A stretch of DNA of 64,000 nt from the NCBI GenBank assembly GCA_949316235.1, contig OX438745.1:3973001-4037000 (forward strand), written 5' to 3'. Position 1 is the first letter of the stretch. Every line of letters begins with the position of its first letter. A program made the position numbers and the translations under genes. This document shows positions 20,741-31,089 of the stretch, in pieces. This DNA is from Oegoconia quadripuncta (Eukaryota > Arthropoda > Insecta > Lepidoptera > Autostichidae). Under the pieces are notes generated by a model. It was not told where the DNA came from. It saw only the letters and a list, made by a program, of their open reading frames with translations, and did not search any database.

Positions 20741-21073
20741 AACCGCCTCCGTGGCTCAATGTAAACAACATTGGGTTTACGATTCACAGGTCGCGGGTAC
20801 GATCTCCAGCGGGGTACATGTTTAAGTACTCGGTTTGGTTGGTGGTAGGGAATTTTAAATGTCCGCCTGGCTAGCTACACCATCTTATCTAAATCTGCCG
20901 CCAAGCAGCAATAATAGCATTGTTCTGTTCCGGTTGTCAGAGATAAGATAGCCAGTCCCTGTGTTGGGGTTTCCAGGTCAGTACACTGGCACCTTCGACC
21001 TTATCTTCACTTAACATCAGGTGTGATTGAGGTCAAGTACGAACACGTCGTGCATAAAAAAAGAAGAAAAAAA
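20741..21073 (+). mobile_element. SINE C copy, full length
   Basis: ccgcctccgtggctcaatgt (A-box region), aggtcgcgggtacgatctcc (mutated B box), body ctggctagctacaccatc, ggggtttccaggtcagtaca, and end cgtcgtgcataaaaaaagaa. Confidence 0.9.
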
Positions 21074-21864
21074 GTGGAGTCTCCCCTGTGGCACCTTTGT
21101 AATAAAACAGAAAATTTATTCTATTTGCTGTTGGAGCGTGGACAGAACGCAGTTTACAGCTAGCAGCATCTCAAAGGCAGATGACCAAATGGAGACAGTC
21201 AGGACATTACGTTGAAGACGGCAAAGAAGTTATATAATTTTGTTGTACGACACGCACTTGCCCGGCGTTTCTTTTACTAAACTACTACTCTTTTTACTAA
21301 AGAACATTACAATTACAGTGAAATACTTAATTATAAATAGAAACTGACTGGAGTATGCATTTGCTGGGGGAAATGGGACTTTCTTCCCTTCCTACTTTTT
21401 CACCCTTAAATTCTTTATCTGTCAGGTAGGCACTAGTCTGACACAATCTATCAAACCGCACTGAGCCCACATGGTGAATTATGGCCCAGTGTGTGGCTGT
21501 GCTCCAGCCGTGGACTGATTGTGGCTGTTGATGATGAATTATGGACATAACCAGAAATATCACCAGAAATAGGTTGATAGTTTTTGTTATCGGACATGAG
21601 AACGTTGACATTAGCAGTGACAATAGACAAACAATGGGTGATGTCAACGATCTTTAATGGCAGGGTTGACCGCGCGTGATTAGTTATGTCCCAAACCTTC
21701 TCATAGTGAGAGGAGGCTGTGCCCCACAGTGTGGACGTGTAAGGCAGTTGATGATGACTTAATTATAAATAAAAAAAAAACTTGCCGCAAGTTCTTCAAG
21801 CGAGAAATTGTATCCAAAGAGCTGTCTGCATTACACCCGAGGTGTCTTTGGCCAAAGTATTATT
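21074..21864. other. Unassigned stretch with SINE D tail fragments
   Basis: Two fragments end in the ttgatgatga tail of SINE D: about 21455-21535 (gtggctgtgctccagccgtg, ctgttgatgatgaat) and 21695-21760 (ttctcatagtgagaggaggc, cagttgatgatgactta). Otherwise no gene. The 145-codon ORF from 21782 is antisense to the RTE remnant. Confidence 0.5.
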
Positions 21865-22050
21865 TTTTTTATTATTATTATTAAGAGCCCATAGTGTGCT
21901 GCTGGGCAAAGGCCTCCCTCATTTGTTTCCAGTCATTTTTGTTCTTGGCGAGCACAAACCATCCCTTATTAAAACTGTCAAGCTCGTCTCTCCACCGTTT
22001 TCACGGTCTGCCACGTTTGCGTCTGGCGGTTGTAGGAGTCCAAATAATGG
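21865..22050 (-). pseudogene. RTE-type LINE N C-terminus with (TAA)n tail
   Basis: On the minus strand from 22050: TPTTARRKRGRP, an in-frame TGA (CGA to TGA by position), KRWRDELDSFNKGWFVL, AKNKNDWKQMREAFAQQHT, then a TAA at 21881-21883 followed by a TAA-repeat tail. GRP.KRW.DEL...W...A.....W...EAF is the diagnostic end of RTE-clade ORFs. A shorter copy of the same 3' end lies at 46133-46180. Confidence 0.85.
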
Positions 22051-22379
22051 ACGCATTTGCCCACTACTATTACTATATTATTTTTTCTATGTTAGTCCTA
22101 GCACTGTAAGTAGTTACGCAACATTAACCTTTAACCTAATAAGAGTAATTAACTTTAACAAAAGCCTTGTAATATTATGCACAGTGAAAGGTAAGGTTCG
22201 GAAGCTCGAAATAAATTGACTTAGCGCGAAACTGAAGCCGCACGAGTGCCGCTAATGCCTTCGACACGGGCTGAACCTGCGCGGCATTCACTTTGGTAAA
22301 CATTGCATTGCATTGGCACTCTAAATTATAATATTAGGCTTATACTTTTATAGATAAATAGCTGAGAAATACTAACAAC
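22051..22379. other. Unassigned stretch
   Basis: Nothing recognised. Confidence 0.35.
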
Positions 22380-22445
22380 TTATTATTATTATTATTATTA
22401 AATTCTTTATTGCACACAAAAATAAAATACAAAGAACTTATATAT
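22380..22445 (-). repeat. LINE 3' terminus with (AAT)n tail
   Basis: Plus strand: ttattattattattattaaa then ttctttattgcacacaaaaa, i.e. on the minus strand tgtgcaataaagaa and an AAT-repeat tail. Typical retroelement 3' end with an AATAAA signal. Confidence 0.6.
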
Positions 22446-22644
22446 AAGAGCTTTATGTCGTCGCTGTTGGAGCAAGTCAATACTAAACAGATGAATTGAT
22501 TGGAAAGTAGTAATTTATAACCTGAAGTGTCGGTGATTAGTTGATTTCTAAAAGGTACGGAATGTCCATGTGGTTTAATAATCTCAAACTTTGACATTTA
22601 GGCAATGACGTTTTGTTTATGTCTTGGTTTTGGGGTTATATCGC

Positions 22645-22760
22645 CTTCTTTATCTTTATTCTTTATTGCACAAGAAATACAAACAGATTACATTCAGAAA
22701 ATATGTACAAATGTGAGTTTATCTCTAAACAGATCTCTTCCATCCAACCCTCCTGGGGGC
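22645..22760 (-). repeat. LINE 3' UTR end
   Basis: Plus strand: tttattctttattgcacaag ... gtacaaatgtgagtttatct ... aacagatctcttccatccaa. Complement of the ggaagagatc...caataaag 3' UTR seen at 52100-52248. Confidence 0.65.
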
Positions 22761-22804
22761 TAGAAACGTTAAACGGGAACAAATAAAAAATGCGGAACCA
22801 CAAA

Positions 22805-23075
22805 AAATTATATGACCTATTTGGTGTAGTGGTTAGAAACTCTGCTGCTATACCAAAAGGTCGCGGGTTCGAATCCCGCTAGGGGCATATGTTTGTATGA
22901 TGAATAGATACGGACATGTGTACTCGAGTTATGGATGTTTTTCTTTTATTATATGTATTTATTTACAAAAAAAAAAATTGTATAGTGTATCAACCATCTG
23001 GTATCCACAACACAAGCCTAGTTGCTTAGTGTGGAACTAGATGTCGCTGTCTGTATACGTCCAAGGATATTATGC
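22805..23075 (+). mobile_element. SINE B copy, full length
   Basis: gacctatttggtgtagtggt, gtcgcgggttcgaatcccgc, gagttatggatgtttttctt, caaccatctggtatccacaa, ctagatgtcgctgtctgtat, cgtccaaggatatta. Confidence 0.93.
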
Positions 23076-23574
23076 CCTTAGCATAATTGTAACGGGGAAT
23101 TCCGTCGTATTGCAAAATGAGGAAAAATCATTACAGATTATACCAAAAACATGTATATATACCTATATACTCTTTCTAACCTAACAATCCAACAAAATTT
23201 TGACATTACACACATCAGAGTGTTGTTCAATCATCGGTTTTGTTGATTCAGTTGCAAGGAACGAAGTACGAGTTACGAGTAAGAGGAAAATAGGTTGTGA
23301 ACGCAACTTTGAATCAAATTATCTTTTGTAGGTACAAATGTCATAGGCTACAGCAATCACTTTCCAATTCATTGAACAGCTCGCCACCTTTACGCCTGTC
23401 ATGTCGCGGTGTCATGTGCGACCTTTGCAGAGCTAAAACCGTTCTGACGGGTATCACTATGTCTTGCTTCGTGAGAACAGCCTAGAGAGCGAAATTTCAG
23501 AGTGAAATTGCCCTTGAAATCCCAACTCTCATCCTTTCAGATTTATCGACAGATTGGTGCCGTGTAGTTTCATT
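23076..23574. other. Unassigned stretch
   Basis: Apparently unique, GC-richer at 23370-23480. The 62-codon ORF at 23297 has no known motif. Confidence 0.4.
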
Positions 23575-24140
23575 CAAAAAGAATAGAATCAAGTCGTCTC
23601 TCGTCAGTGGTTGAAAAACATCTACAGACTTGCACGTTTTAACGGCAATGGACTCACATCTGCATTTCTGTATATTTCAAAAGGTAAACCTTGGATGTTG
23701 CTTCAAGCATTAAACTTTTAATGATTGGAACACCCAAACGAGCATCTTTGGGGTACCTCTGACCGCCTCCGTGGCTCAATGTAAACAACATTGGGTTTAC
23801 GTTTCGGAGGTCGCGGGTTCGATGCCCAGCGAGGTACATATTTTTAGTACTCGGTTTGGTTGGTGGTAGGGCATATTAAATGTCCGCCTGGCTAGCTACC
23901 ACCATCTTGTCAAATTCTGCCGACAAACAGCAATGTTAATAGCATTGTTGTGTTACGGTTGTCAGAGATAAGACAGCCAGTCCCCCAAATAAAATGGGGT
24001 TTCCGGGACAGTACGCTACCACCTTCGGCCTCATCTTCACTTAACATCAGGTGTGATTGAGGTCAAGTGCTAACCCGTTGTGGATAAAAAAAACCCCTTT
24101 GGAATAAAGGTCGTAACTTAATGTTATGTTAATGTTGCTA
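23575..24140 (+). mobile_element. LINE-type repeat U, copy 1, split by SINE C
   Basis: Left part 23575-23760 (ccttggatgttgcttcaagc, gtacctctgacc) and right part 24095-24140 (ggaataaaggtcgtaactta). The same sequence is uninterrupted at 60005-60205 (tatctctgaccactccaatt then ggaataaagatcgtgacg). Confidence 0.7.
23761..24094 (+). mobile_element. SINE C copy, full length, inside repeat U
   Basis: gaccgcctccgtggctcaat, gtcgcgggttcgatgcccag, gcctggctagctaccaccat, cggcctcatcttcacttaac, gtgctaacccgttgtggata and an A tail. Shares the gtggata tail variant with the copy at 12225. Confidence 0.93.
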
Positions 24141-24699
24141 ATGGACTTGACAACGCAAGATGCCATATTTTTGTACCTATTGAGGCAGAAGCTCAAGGGG
24201 AAGGCATCTACGCGCTCCTCGCGCTATGTCAAAGGCTCGCCCTTCTCCAGCCCCAGTACGCCGTATTGATATTTAATGAATTTAGTACCAAACAGCTTGG
24301 TTTTTAATTGAATTGCGTTATCTAGAATTCATTATGTATGCGGTTCCAACCACCAAAGAAATAGACAAAATCCTTGACAACTTATCATTTTAATCATAAA
24401 ATCATCGGGCAATCTAAAAATATACGCGTCCAACAGACGGACAGTCCAATTTGGCTGGAATGTGGCGGCACGTCTGGCGCCCACATTGTCCTAATAAAAT
24501 GTGCACAATTCTACGTCTAGGAATTGTGTATTGCGATAAGTAGGTCCGTGAAGGTTGCTTTATCTGAATACTGTATCAATGACAAGTTACTGTTTTTATT
24601 TTCAATAATTGTTTTCAAGGGAAATTAATGCAGTTTAATTTGTCTAATAGGACGATTGTGTTTACGTGAAAAGCGGTGAGCGTTTAATCATTATTATCA
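24141..24699. other. Unassigned stretch
   Basis: No gene or repeat recognised. GC-richer at 24190-24260. Confidence 0.4.
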
Positions 24700-25160
24700 G
24701 TGGAAATTTCCAGATGTGGTTTTTTGTGATGTTGAGGGAAAGATTGAAGGAAAGAGAGGAAGGGGAAATCCTAGGCGTAATAAAAAAAAAAAAAATTAAA
24801 AAAAGTAAAAAATATTTCGCTCACTTACACCAATCATCTAGTCCCAAACTAAGCAAAGCTTGTACTATGGATACTAGATAATGGATAAACATACATAAAT
24901 ATTTATATAACCATCCATGACTCAGGAATGAATGTTCATATTCATCACACAAACATTTACCCGTCGCGGGATTCGAACCCGCAACCGTTGGTTTCGCTGA
25001 TAGGGTCACTATCCACTACACCAACCGGTCGTCAAATCATTCATCAAAACATTACTTTGACCAAGTGAAAGAAAAGGTGAATGTCGTGTCGTACCAAGAG
25101 GAAAGAAGAGAGACGTAGTCATTACTCCACCGACAAGCGCATACCTCTTAAATTGAAGAA
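24700..25160 (+). pseudogene. RTE-type LINE M ORF end, copy 2, split by SINE A
   Basis: First part at about 24726-24785 reads VEGKIEGKRGRGNPRRN. The second part after the SINE, from about 25046, reads FDQVKEKVNVVSYQE, and then with a frame slip comes ctccaccgacaagcgcatac-ctctt, the same end as the 61.5-kb copy. The order matches the uninterrupted copy at 61320-61590 (IIEGKVEGK...GRPRRTY...VKDKINDVSYQEVKEKAE). Broken by poly(A) expansion, the SINE insertion and frameshifts. Confidence 0.7.
24808..25035 (-). mobile_element. SINE A copy, full length
   Basis: Plus strand: cacttacaccaatcatctag, aaactaagcaaagcttgtac, gcgggattcgaacccgcaac (B box), ggtcactatccactacacca (A box). It lies within the LINE M remnant. 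Confidence 0.93.
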
Positions 25161-25391
25161 GAATTCTTTTATGCTTTACCTCATCATTATTACCATATCA
25201 GTCACAGGACGTCAGTCTGATGCTGAACATGGGCAATTGCATTTTAACCCACGGTAGCCTTTTGCTATCCCACCATAACCTCACTCACAGCGGTCTGGCG
25301 CTGTCCGTGGTGTACCTATTAAATTTGTCGAGCTTCACTTGGCTCTCTCTTCCATAGGGTCAGCCTCTTTGGCTTTTTGCGTCACATTATT

Positions 25392-25855
25392 GACGATCTG
25401 TTTGGTGTAGTGGTTAGAAACTCTGACCACTATACCAAAAGGTCGCGGGTTCGAATCCCGCTAGGGGCATATGTATTGTATGATGAATACGGAACACATC
25501 GATAACTCGGGTGAGTTATCGATGTTTTCATTTATAATCTTATCTAAATCTGCCGCCAAGCAGCAATGTTAATAGCATTGTTGTGTTCCGGTTGTCAGAG
25601 ATAAGATAGCCAGTCCCCCAAATGTGTTGGGGTTTCCGGGTCAGTACGCTTCCCCCTTCGACCTTATCTTCACTTAACATCAGGTGTGATTGAGGTCAAG
25701 TACCAACCCGTTGTTCATAAAAAAAAATGTATTTATTTACAAAACAAAATAATATTTATATTGTATATCAACCATCTGGTATTCACAACACAAGCCTATG
25801 GTTGCTTAATGTGGAACTAGATCGCATTGTGTGTGTGTGTATACATTTCCATTTG
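25392..25855 (+). mobile_element. SINE B copy containing a SINE C fragment
   Basis: Left part 25392-25538 with intact boxes (gtttggtgtagtggttagaa, gcgggttcgaatcccgctag). Right part 25728-25855 (caaccatctggtattcacaa, ttgcttaatgtggaactaga). A palindrome replaces part of the body at 25496-25525. Confidence 0.88.
25539..25727 (+). mobile_element. SINE C 3' half, nested in SINE B
   Basis: Starts cttatctaaatctgccgcca and runs to aggtcaagtaccaacccgtt plus an A tail. 5'-truncated before insertion. SINE B sequence continues on both sides. Confidence 0.88.
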
Positions 25856-25861
25856 CTGGAG

Positions 25862-25953
25862 GGGATTCATCATACAAACATATGCCCCTAGCGGGATTCG
25901 AACTCGCGACCTTTTGGTATAGCAGCAGAGTTTCTAACCACTACACCAAACAG
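25862..25953 (-). mobile_element. SINE B head, minus strand
   Basis: ggattcatcatacaaacata, gcgggattcgaactcgcgac, ctaaccactacaccaaacag. About 10 bp separate it from the plus-strand SINE B above, so the two form an inverted pair. Confidence 0.85.
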
Positions 25954-26783
25954 ATTGTCTATACTAACCTATAATAACCTTGGTTTCAGATGTTACAAAT
26001 TACTTTAACTACTACTCCCTAAAGGGTTTACATCGAGCTTCCTAACATCTGTATAGGTATTCTACTTTTGTGGTATTGCAGTTTTACATTATATATTTTT
26101 TTAATTAAATGTGTGTAAACGCTAGCTCCTGCACCTTGGCTCCCATTTATCCTCGTTCCTTCTGGGACCAGTATTGATGGGGTGGTCTTTAAAATATGGA
26201 GACCACTAAAGGTGTGTCTGACTGACTTATTATACTAAGTTTTATTCTCGATCGTCCACGTATAACCAACATATAATTGTAAGGAACCATCCTTGTCACA
26301 CAGACGTTTCCACAATAAGGATACTGATATCCAAAACTTGGGCTTTGATCAATTGAAAAAATTGAATTTCCTTACATCTTAAACGCAAATTGTGCGCGAA
26401 GGACTATTATAAATTTCCGATTAGATGAGCGATGAAAGTGGATGGGTACCCGCTCTATGGTTAACCTATTTCTTTGATTCTATCGAATATATAAAAACCT
26501 TTGCGTTACTTGGGCTTCGTAAAAGTAAATTCCGAACGCCTGGTAACTTCAAGAAACGAATTATTTTCAAGTGTAAGTTGTACTTATAACACTAAAGCAT
26601 TTGATTGATTGAGACCCAAAAACCACATAGGTGGAAAAAAACTGGAAAAATTAATGGGAAACTGCTGAAAACTCTAGGTATCTACATATGAAATTTATTT
26701 ATTTTGTTACTATTGGCACTTATAAAAAAACAAATAAAGGTTGATAAATAGACAGAGGTATATTATTGCGTCTTTTTGAAATC
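25954..26783. other. Unassigned AT-rich stretch
   Basis: Nothing recognised on either strand. Confidence 0.4.
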
Positions 26784-26957
26784 GGTCCCTGCTCGGGCGC
26801 CATAAAATTGTCGCGTTAAAGATTTGGTACCGACTGGCAGTGATATGTAGATAGGGTGGTACATGCATCGAACATTACTTGGATGTGCCCGAAGGTCTAG
26901 GGATGGTAATTGGTGTGCATTAGGCATTGTGATTTTTATGGCACCCAAACAGGGACC
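26784..26957. repeat. 174-bp inverted pair resembling tRNA-Lys primer-binding sites
   Basis: The minus strand at 26785-26802 reads tggcgcccgagcagggac and the plus strand at 26939-26956 reads tggcacccaaacagggac. Both are preceded by an atttt run. Each resembles the 18-nt tRNA-Lys-type primer-binding site of LTR elements (17 and 16 of 18 positions). Alternatively these are simply the inverted ends of a small MITE. No LTR is demonstrable on either side. Confidence 0.45.
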
Positions 26958-27471
26958 TACCAACAAAGAGATACCTAACAAAACAATTGTTGCAATTATT
27001 TTTTTATTAGCAATGTTAACTGTCATATACGGTTATATTAAAAAAAAAAAACTATGCTGCAACTGTTTTGTAGAAATTGCCTAACAACAACATAAAGTTA
27101 ATATATTCGTTAAGAATATTTAAATAATTAGAATAATTCTAAAAAATTACAATATTTGTATGTTTTTTCAATGATACACGTCTGATTTCCTTTAAAGTTT
27201 AAACAATTTCATATATCTTTTTAATGGATAACTTTACGAACAGGATATAATTCAAAAAAAGTTACATTAAACTGTATGTCGCCCGACAAATGCGACCACA
27301 GACCGACCATTAGTCACACTTGACAGGTTTGGGGAATCCTCAGAATTCTTTGACCATCTGGAAAGCATAGTACTCGTAGGTATGCATATGTTGATTGCTT
27401 CAGTTCATAAAATCACGAGGCATTATTTTTAAACTTTGTTTATGCTTTGTTTGAATGGTCAAAAAGTGGGA
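26958..27471. other. Unassigned AT-rich stretch
   Basis: Nothing recognised. The hydrophobic ORFs around 26763-27084 overlap the inverted pair and are not supported. Confidence 0.4.
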
Positions 27472-27590
27472 TTTATACATTCCATAGCTAGGGCCCACGT
27501 GTCGGTATTCATCACATAAACAGATGTTTGTATGATGCATATGCCCCGGGGGATTCGACTCTGCTATCTTTTGGTAGCAGTCAGGGCAGA
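27472..27590 (-). mobile_element. SINE B fragment, rearranged
   Basis: ccatagctagggcccacgtg, tcggtattcatcacataaac, then gcatatgccccgggggattc, atcttttggtagcagtcagg. Boxes are damaged. 27478-27529 is an inverted copy of 28031-28082. Confidence 0.65.
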
Positions 27591-27632
27591 AGCAGAATTA
27601 CTAGCATATGTAATCAATTCTAACGTGCTAAG

Positions 27633-27676
27633 ATGCAATTATTATTTGCCTAAGATTAGGCAAATAATAATTGCAT
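27633..27676. repeat. Perfect 44-bp palindrome
   Basis: Arms of 21 bp (27633-27653 and 27656-27676) pair without mismatch around a 2-base centre (GA). The left arm begins atgcaattattatttgccta. Confidence 0.95.
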
Positions 27677-27682
27677 AACATT

Positions 27683-28030
27683 AACATTTTTTTTTTTTTT
27701 TTTTTTATGCACGACGGGTTCGTACTTGACCTCAATCACACCTGATGTTAAGTGAAGATGAGGTCGAAGGTGGAAGCGTACTGACCCGGAAACCCCAATA
27801 CATTTGGGGGACTGGCTATCTTATCTCTGACAACCGGAACACAACAATGTCATTAACATTGCTGCTTGGCGGCAGATTTAGATAAGATGGTGGTAGCTAG
27901 CCAGGCGGACATTTAAAATGCCCTACCACCAACCAAACCGAGTACTTAAACATGTACCCCGCTGGGGATCGAACCCGCGACCTCCGAATCGTAAACCCAA
28001 TGTTGTTTGCATTGAGCCACGGAGGCGGTC
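27683..28030 (-). mobile_element. SINE C copy, full length, with target duplication
   Basis: T run at about 27688-27707, atgcacgacgggttcgtact, ggaaaccccaatacatttgg, gatcgaacccgcgacctccg, gagccacggaggcggtc. aacat precedes the T run and recurs directly after the head at 28032-28036, so it is a probable target duplication. Confidence 0.93.
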
Positions 28031-28835
28031 AAACATCTGTTTATGTGATGAATACCGACACGTGTGCCCTAGCTATGGATGTTTTCATTTATAATTATGT
28101 ATATGTCGGGGACACGCGTTGCTAGCGACAGGGACGGTGCCTGCATCACGTGGTATAGGGTAGCTCGGGAAATTGCAATATAATGTCAAGCCAATACAGG
28201 CGAATAGGATATCAGAATGACACTAGGCCCGATAACTTTAAATCTTTAAGTAAGGTAGTAATTACAGACCACATACCCTCACATAAATCTTAATATTAAA
28301 TTATCATCGTGGAACCCGAGATGTGAAGAGTAAACATATGCATGTCCCCTCACGCCATCCAACTTGGCCCTCGCATGCAGTCTGTGGAATTCATCCAATC
28401 TAGTCTACAATTCCTCCAGCTCAAATTCCATGATCAACTTCTTATTGAGTAACGACTCACCGGGTTCTTCCAAGCGTCGGTGATAATAGTAACAGTCACT
28501 CACGGTCGTTGATGTGTTAAGTGGTGGTACTCCTTTGACTGCTGGTAGCAAAGTGCCTGTTCATTATGATGTGCAGACCTAATATTACTGTAAACGTCGT
28601 CACCGCGCTATTTCCGGTGATACCAACGCCACCAGGTTCACTTCTTGTAACCGCGCACCATGGTAGTCTTCTGATATTCGGAATTACAAATTCCGTCGCT
28701 AATTTATCGCTATCCGTGACATATATTTAGAAAAAAATGTATTTGTGAAGTACATCAACCATCTGATGTCCACAAGTCTGGTAACTTAGTATGGAACTAG
28801 ATGGGGTCGTGTGTATGTCAAAGGTTATTTATTCA
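28031..28835 (+). mobile_element. SINE B copy split by a solo LTR
   Basis: Left part 28031-28103 (gtgatgaataccgacacgtg, ctatggatgttttcatttat). Right part 28726-28835 (aaaaaaatgtatttgtgaag, catcaaccatctgatgtcca, gaactagatggggtcgtgtg). Head missing. Confidence 0.75.
28104..28721. mobile_element. Candidate solo LTR, 618 bp
   Basis: Begins tgtcggggacacgcgttgct and ends ttatcgctatccgtgaca (TGTC...GACA), flanked on both sides by tata (28100-28103, 28722-28725), a 4-bp duplication as made by Ty3/gypsy-type integrases. Flanking SINE B sequence closes up when it is removed. No ORF. No second copy exists in the window, so the family is unknown and the strand undecided. Confidence 0.7.
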
Positions 28836-30401
28836 TTTACAATAATTACTTTTTTTTATTTGGGATAACCAATAAGACATAAACTAAAACAAACATAATG
28901 CACTTATGACTCGTGATAAATTCTAAGTGCTGCCTTAATTATAGGTTACCTTGACATTTGTAGTAAAAAGCAAACATATCTACGAGTATCACACCCATAA
29001 ATTGTTCCAGTTACTGTTACTGTTACTTTTTTTTCGTAGATGCTGAAGTGTACATTGTCGATATGTCACAGCAATGTATGTTTTCGACCCTCAATACGAA
29101 ATCTTCATATCCTTCCAAATAAAAAGGTAAGTGATTGGTAAATAATATACACACCAAGTGAAACCACTATCAAATTGGTCAGTTTGCAGTGAAACTTACT
29201 GCAATGAAATTCTCTACAAAATTTTATAAAGCAGATTACTAGTAAATTAAATTACGGTCTGCAAACCAGAAAGGGATGGTACATCTTAATTTCTAGGGAA
29301 AGAAAGAGCCGGTACAAACACCCGCCCGGAGTACAGTTGTCGGGATAAATGAGAGGCGTCCTCCCGCGACACTGACGGACGGTGATAATTAGTCTTAAAA
29401 ATTGCGCGCCCACTGTACCTACACTTGGTGTCAGCGTTGAGTGATGAGCATGAAATTTGTAGATAATAGTAAATAATTATGTAAAACAATACGTGGAAGA
29501 TATAATATTATACTGTGGACCCTATTAAATGTCTACGACGGTACATATACTACTAATACATAGACGAAATGTCTACGACGGTAGACGAAATTAATCTAAC
29601 AGTAACACGAAATTAATAAAGGCAACATTAAATGTAAGGTACCTACATTTCGAGACATGGATATTTTGAGAAAGGATATGTCTAGAAAAGGACACTATGC
29701 CTACAATATACAGTAACAAAACATCAAGTTGGTTAAATACGTCATAGTATTAATGGTAATGAACCTTAATTCCATTGCTTTTTTTTCGTTTCATTATCTC
29801 CGCTAGGAGAAGGCAAAGGGATCTAAGCCCATAACAGCCATGTCTTACTTTTCTTATTTCTTTTGAATATTTAAGGTGAATTACACAAATTAAAATTCAC
29901 CGTGTATAGCTCTGGTAGATTTAGCAGTAAAACATCATTTGTTACTCGCACTTTTGACATTCTACATGATTATGTCAGTAACTTTGTCCTACAGTGTAAT
30001 AACTACACTAAATCCTACAGCTACCTAAGTTGGAGGCGAAAAGGTCTGGTCTCTATCTATTCTAACACTCTCCAGCATGCGAACATTTTGTTATTAACAA
30101 TTTTTTTAGTCTCTAGGTAGTTAGTAGCTAGTGTAGCATAACGCTACGTTTGCTTTTTCCTGTTCGAGCTCCTTTGTCGAGCCTTTTTGGTGACAGGCGT
30201 TGAATTAAAAAAAATGTCGTTCTGAGGAATTGACGGAACAAGAGAAGGGCTTTTTTGCAGGGAGACGAACACTGGAATTTTTCGTAAACAGATCACAATA
30301 CCACATGAATTATTAAAATTTACCGTTACCTATTTGTGTAGGTGACTTATGGCGATTGTGACTTCTCCCGACCCCATTTAGGAGCCAAGTGTTCCACTTT
30401 C
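28836..30401. other. Unassigned stretch
   Basis: Mostly unique AT-rich DNA. 29521-29615 contains a small degenerate array with repeated gtctacgacggta and tagacgaaat words. A GC-richer patch at 29300-29420 has no recognised coding. Confidence 0.4.
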
Positions 30402-30540
30402 TTTTTTTTTTTTTTTTTTTTTTTAATTAGAATGGGATCGCTCTTGACCTTAATCTGGACTAATGTCGAGATAAGGTCTACGATGGAACGAGCTTTCCCA
30501 GAAGATGCCTATTTAACCTGTCTTTAAAGAGCTGTCTTTA
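30402..30540 (-). mobile_element. Jockey-like LINE K 3' end with poly(A)
   Basis: Plus strand: a T run ending at 30423, then aattagaatgggatcgctct, tgaccttaatctggactaat, gtcgagataaggtctacgat, ggaacgagctttcccagaag. This is the complement of 46800-46888. The tail of the ORF (KDRLNR-type) is just included. Confidence 0.82.
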
Positions 30541-31089
30541 AAAGTCCACTTTGAAAACTGGATATTTTGATTACAAGTGATTAACTACTGCAGACGATGA
30601 CTATTTTACTACATTGAGGGATCCGTCAGAGACGAGGGCTGCTGATATGCAGAAGTACTAACCGGACAGAGATCCGATCGGAAGATTGCGTCAGCTAAGT
30701 TTTACAACCTGTTGCGACTTTTGGTGTTCTGCCATCAGTATCCTTTTCTTTAAGTGACTTCCCAGCTGTGAAATTGTTCAGTGTACCTTGCTAACAAGTT
30801 TGAACCTATATACCTATCTAAAACTATCTATAACTTTATAACATGTGGATAATGTTAACCATTTTATCTTTTCTAAAAAAGGTATGTACTTACCTCTACT
30901 TAAGGATGGTGGTACTTTGAAACGATCCGGTAACCTTCCTGACCACGATACGACCCCACTTATTAGTTAAGAATTATTTTTTTTATATTGCGCAATTTTA
31001 ACCCTTGTCAGTTGGAAGTTTTTTTTATTATGCCAAATTTCTACGACACCTTATTTTCTGTTTTTTACACATGAAAATTGTATCCTATA
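30541..31089. other. Unassigned stretch
   Basis: Nothing recognised. Confidence 0.4.

Noticed and set aside
21782..22219. 145-codon plus-strand ORF
   Set aside because: It is antisense to the RTE ORF remnant at 21865-22050, which has a clear protein match on the minus strand.
26763..27026. 87-codon minus ORF with a hydrophobic, signal-peptide-like N-terminus
   Set aside because: It runs across both arms of the 26784-26957 inverted pair and has no support as a gene.
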